A stretch of 64,000 bases of DNA, from contig OY764867.1 of NCBI GenBank assembly GCA_963668535.1, forward strand, positions 1,488,001-1,552,000, given 5' to 3'. This document shows, piece by piece, positions 61,951 through 64,000 of this stretch. This stretch comes from F22 sp963668535 (GTDB lineage Bacteria; Bacteroidota; Bacteroidia; Bacteroidales; Bacteroidaceae). The notes under the pieces were generated by a model that saw nothing but the letters and a program-made list of their open reading frames with translations, did not search any database and was not told the DNA's origin. A program made the translations under genes and the position numbers. Within the stretch, counting starts at the first letter, position 1; each line of letters starts with the position of its first letter.

Positions 61951-62991
61951 TTACTTGCGAGCTACAATAATATCACGCATGATAGACTGATCCACACGGT
62001 GCTCAAAATCTGTGTATGGCGCATCTTTTAAAACAGTCCATCCAGCTTCTTCTATGAGTTTGCTTAGTTGATGACGAGATAATAGTAATGTGTTCCAAGC
62101 CAGTACCATTGAGCCACCAGTAATCGTTACCGCATGCCATGCACGTAGACATTCTTGTAAGAATGCCTTGGGACTACGTGACACGTTATCTTGATGGACA
62201 TTGCTATGGAGTACCCCATAAGGCAGATCTGCAATAATATATTGAAATGTAGGTTTGCGAAAATACAGAGAAGCATCTTGTGCACGCCCTTCTATCATAC
62301 ATAAATGATGCGTTGTCTGGTCTTGTTTCATCTCGTTACGAGTTAGCGCATAACTAAAGTGTTGCATAGGTACACGCTTATGCGTACCAGCATCTAATTT
62401 TTGTTTTTCTAGCTTGTGGATGATGTGTCCTGTTTTAAGATATTTCTGAAAAAAAGTACTACCTTCATGTACAGAGACGGCATCAATTTCAATGCCGTAT
62501 GCAGGCAATCCATATATAGCCGTTTCATATAAAGTTGTCCCTCTTCCAGCAGTAGGATCAAGAAGCTTGCTATGCGAGGTAATAGCACGTGTACTACTAA
62601 GCATGGCCACATGAATCATCATTTTAGTAAACAATTCGTTTGTTTTTCCTTTATATTTAAGTAAAGTACTGACTTTGGGGTCTAAGTATCTTGTTTTAGG
62701 AAGATGTATGGGGAGTAGGACAATAGTTTCGTCGGCTATTTTTCGTTCTTCAAAGCATGCAAATACAAATGATAAACGCGATAATGCAGTATAATCATCT
62801 TCTGTTAGTGTCGTGCTTTCGGGGGTGGAGAATGATAGATAGCGTACTCCAGCAAGTTCTACTACTTGCAAGTCTTGACAAGGAGTGGAAAGATGCATTG
62901 TTGTCAGACTTAATTCCGCAAGTGCGAGTTTGTCTGCTGATAGATAAAATGCACGATTGTGTCCTGGATACTGAAGGATATAATATTTCAT
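61951..62991 (-). CDS. TRM11-like SAM-dependent RNA methyltransferase
   Basis: The 346-residue protein has an N-terminal region that may be THUMP-like and a Rossmann methyltransferase domain with LLDPTAGRGTTLYETAIYG (motif I, about residues 142-160), GIEIDAVSV and the catalytic ADLPYG (motif IV, a DLPY variant of N/D-PPY). This points to N2-guanosine or similar base methylation of tRNA or rRNA; the target is unknown. It lies 39 bp downstream of the RNase H gene, probably in one transcript. Confidence 0.85.
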   Translation of the reverse strand: MKYYILQYPGHNRAFYLSADKLALAELSLTTMHLSTPCQDLQVVELAGVRYLSFSTPESTTLTEDDYTALSRLSFVFACFEERKIADETIVLLPIHLPKTRYLDPKVSTLLKYKGKTNELFTKMMIHVAMLSSTRAITSHSKLLDPTAGRGTTLYETAIYGLPAYGIEIDAVSVHEGSTFFQKYLKTGHIIHKLEKQKLDAGTHKRVPMQHFSYALTRNEMKQDQTTHHLCMIEGRAQDASLYFRKPTFQYIIADLPYGVLHSNVHQDNVSRSPKAFLQECLRAWHAVTITGGSMVLAWNTLLLSRHQLSKLIEEAGWTVLKDAPYTDFEHRVDQSIMRDIIVARK

Positions 62992-63030
62992 ATGATTACA
63001 AATGTCTTTATCAATATAGTTGTTGTATAC

Positions 63031-63711
63031 CTAACCTTTTCGGCCAAAGTCAGCTGGGATTTCTCCCCATTTCTTGGTCTCCCATTTTAGAATAGGGATG
63101 TCATATGTGTGTGTGTTAAGCCATTTTTCAGCTCGAGCTATTACTTTGTAGAGGTCGTTTGTTTGAGCAGTGTGTTCGAGTTTTGTATTGCATTTTTTAC
63201 GGGCTACCCATCCTATGGCAATTTTACTATCACTGTATATAGGCATTTCCCATTCTGCGTGTTGATCCATCATGGCAAGGGCATGTACAATCGCTAAAAA
63301 TTCACCTATATTGTTTGTTCCGTGTATGGGGCCATAATGAAAAATCTCTTGATGGTTGCCCACATACACTCCTCTATATTCCATAGCTCCAGGGTTCCCA
63401 GAACATGCCGCATCTACAGCTAGTGCATTGGCAATAACATCTTTTGGATAAGATGGGAGTTGATCCTGAGACAGGCCGTCTTTATCAGGGCGGTTACCCC
63501 CCCTTATGCTTTTTGGCTTGCTCCCTTCTTGTACAGTGCGTTTCTCTCCCTGTTTATAAGCTATTTGGGCTTCTTCGAGTGTTGGGTAAGACTTATAGGA
63601 AGCTGCAACACCATGGACTTGTGCTTTACATTCTTCCCAGGTATCGTAGATGCCAGGCGTACGCCCAGACCAAACGACGTAAAATTTTACTTTGCTTTTG
63701 TTCGAAGCCAT
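63031..63711 (-). CDS. Ribonuclease H with N-terminal viroplasmin domain
   Basis: RNase HI cleaves the RNA strand of RNA-DNA hybrids. From Met at 63711 the protein has 226 residues: a hybrid-binding viroplasmin (Cauli_VI) domain (KFYVVWSGRTPGIYDTWEEC, about residues 8-50), a basic linker, and the RNase H fold with acidic residues in VDAACSGNPG, NNIGEFLAI, IYSDSKIAIGW and the C-terminal PADFGRKG. The longer frame to 63783 would begin before the predicted promoter. The viroplasmin-RNase H layout is common in Bacteroidota. Confidence 0.94.
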   Translation of the reverse strand: MASNKSKVKFYVVWSGRTPGIYDTWEECKAQVHGVAASYKSYPTLEEAQIAYKQGEKRTVQEGSKPKSIRGGNRPDKDGLSQDQLPSYPKDVIANALAVDAACSGNPGAMEYRGVYVGNHQEIFHYGPIHGTNNIGEFLAIVHALAMMDQHAEWEMPIYSDSKIAIGWVARKKCNTKLEHTAQTNDLYKVIARAEKWLNTHTYDIPILKWETKKWGEIPADFGRKG

Positions 63712-63754
63712 AAAAGAGTAGGTTATTTGATATAAAATAATCGAATACAGTGCA

Positions 63755-63762
63755 CAAAGATA
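63755..63762 (-). promoter_or_regulatory. -7 box of the RNase H gene
   Basis: The minus strand reads TATCTTTG, matching TAnnTTTG, 43 bp before the ATG at 63711. Confidence 0.6.
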
Positions 63763-63795
63763 CATAGAAATATGTAAAACCACGAAAAGAATAGC

Positions 63796-63803
63796 TATCT
63801 TTG
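63796..63803 (+). promoter_or_regulatory. -7 box very close to the aroK start
   Basis: TATCTTTG matches TAnnTTTG but ends only 4 bp before the aroK ATG, so the transcript should begin at or next to the start codon. Confidence 0.5.
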
Positions 63804-63807
63804 CGAC

Positions 63808-64000
63808 ATGAAGCGACTTTTCTTAATTGGATATATGGGGTCGGGTAAAACAACCCTTGGACGTGCTCTGTCTGTGGCTACTGGACTTGCTTTTGTAGAC
63901 CTAGATTGGGCTATTGAGCAGAGATATCATAAGACAATACCACAGATCTTTTCTGAAGCTGGCGAGGATGGCTTTCGTGAGATCGAACAACGTATGTTGC
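63808..64000 (+). CDS. aroK: Shikimate kinase AroK (N-terminal part, cut by window edge)
   Basis: Shikimate kinase phosphorylates shikimate with ATP in aromatic amino acid synthesis. The first 64 codons are present: MKRLFLIGYMGSGKTTLGRA with Walker A GSGKTT at residues 11-16, the shikimate-binding DLDWAIE (about 32-38), and GFREIEQRML (about 55-64). The rest lies past the right edge. The gene is divergent from the RNase H gene. Confidence 0.95.
   Translation, partial: MKRLFLIGYMGSGKTTLGRALSVATGLAFVDLDWAIEQRYHKTIPQIFSEAGEDGFREIEQRML

Overview
The window is a chromosomal segment from a member of the Bacteroidota, most probably the order Bacteroidales. Evidence: a SusC/SusD/SusE/SusF-type polysaccharide utilisation locus; repeated promoters of the Bacteroidota type (-33 TTTG, 19-20 bp, -7 TAnnTTTG); few Shine-Dalgarno sequences; type B ribosomal protein L31; the rpsU-xerC-hpf-tRNA-tuf-secE-nusG-rplKAJL-rpoBC order; a viroplasmin-type RNase H; and A+T-rich sequence. 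The species cannot be named from sequence alone. Nearly every gene belongs to a recognisable family. No phage, insertion sequence, CRISPR array or defence island was seen.

Layout. 1-15294 (minus strand): a compact division and cell wall (dcw) operon running rsmH, ftsL-like, ftsI, murE, mraY, murD, ftsW, murG, murC, ftsQ, ftsA, ftsZ, then a GatB/YqeY-like gene cut by the window edge; mraZ is missing from its usual place upstream of rsmH. 15603-20499 (minus): a large YfhO-type membrane protein, then an acyl-CoA synthetase preceded by an XRE-cupin regulator. 20731-28885: rpsO, typA/bipA, a free-standing B3/B4 tRNA-editing-like protein with an NhaC antiporter, a divergent LysO-like exporter, a gamma-carbonic anhydrase-like protein and an aminopeptidase P. 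29087-43721 (plus): rpsU, xerC, hpf, four tRNAs, tuf, tRNA-Trp, secE, nusG, rplK, rplA, rplJ, rplL, rpoB, rpoC. 43891-46722: lptB, divergent from an MlaE/MlaF-type lipid transporter pair, then a small RRM RNA-binding protein. 47329-58879 (plus): a small secreted protein with a long repeat-bearing leader, then a starch-type locus susC, susD, susE-like, susF-like and a separately promoted GH13 amylase. 59066-64000: rpmE2, a LacI-type regulator, a NamZ-like exo-muramidase, a TRM11-like methyltransferase, RNase H, and the start of aroK.

How the parts work together. The SusC/D pair would import malto-oligosaccharides bound at the surface by the SusE/F-like lipoproteins and cut by the GH13 lipoprotein. 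The most interesting signals are in this locus. The amylase carries an N-terminal fimbrillin (Mfa-like) module, which is not the SusG arrangement. A palindromic AAACGTTTG site lies almost the same distance (about 61 bp) upstream of the -7 box of both susC and the amylase gene. This suggests one LacI-type activator, perhaps the one encoded at 59502-60590, controls both. Other points of note are the roughly 290-nt leader full of AGGTATTA-like repeats before the small secreted protein, a terminator-like hairpin between rplL and rpoB, and a possible leaderless aroK.
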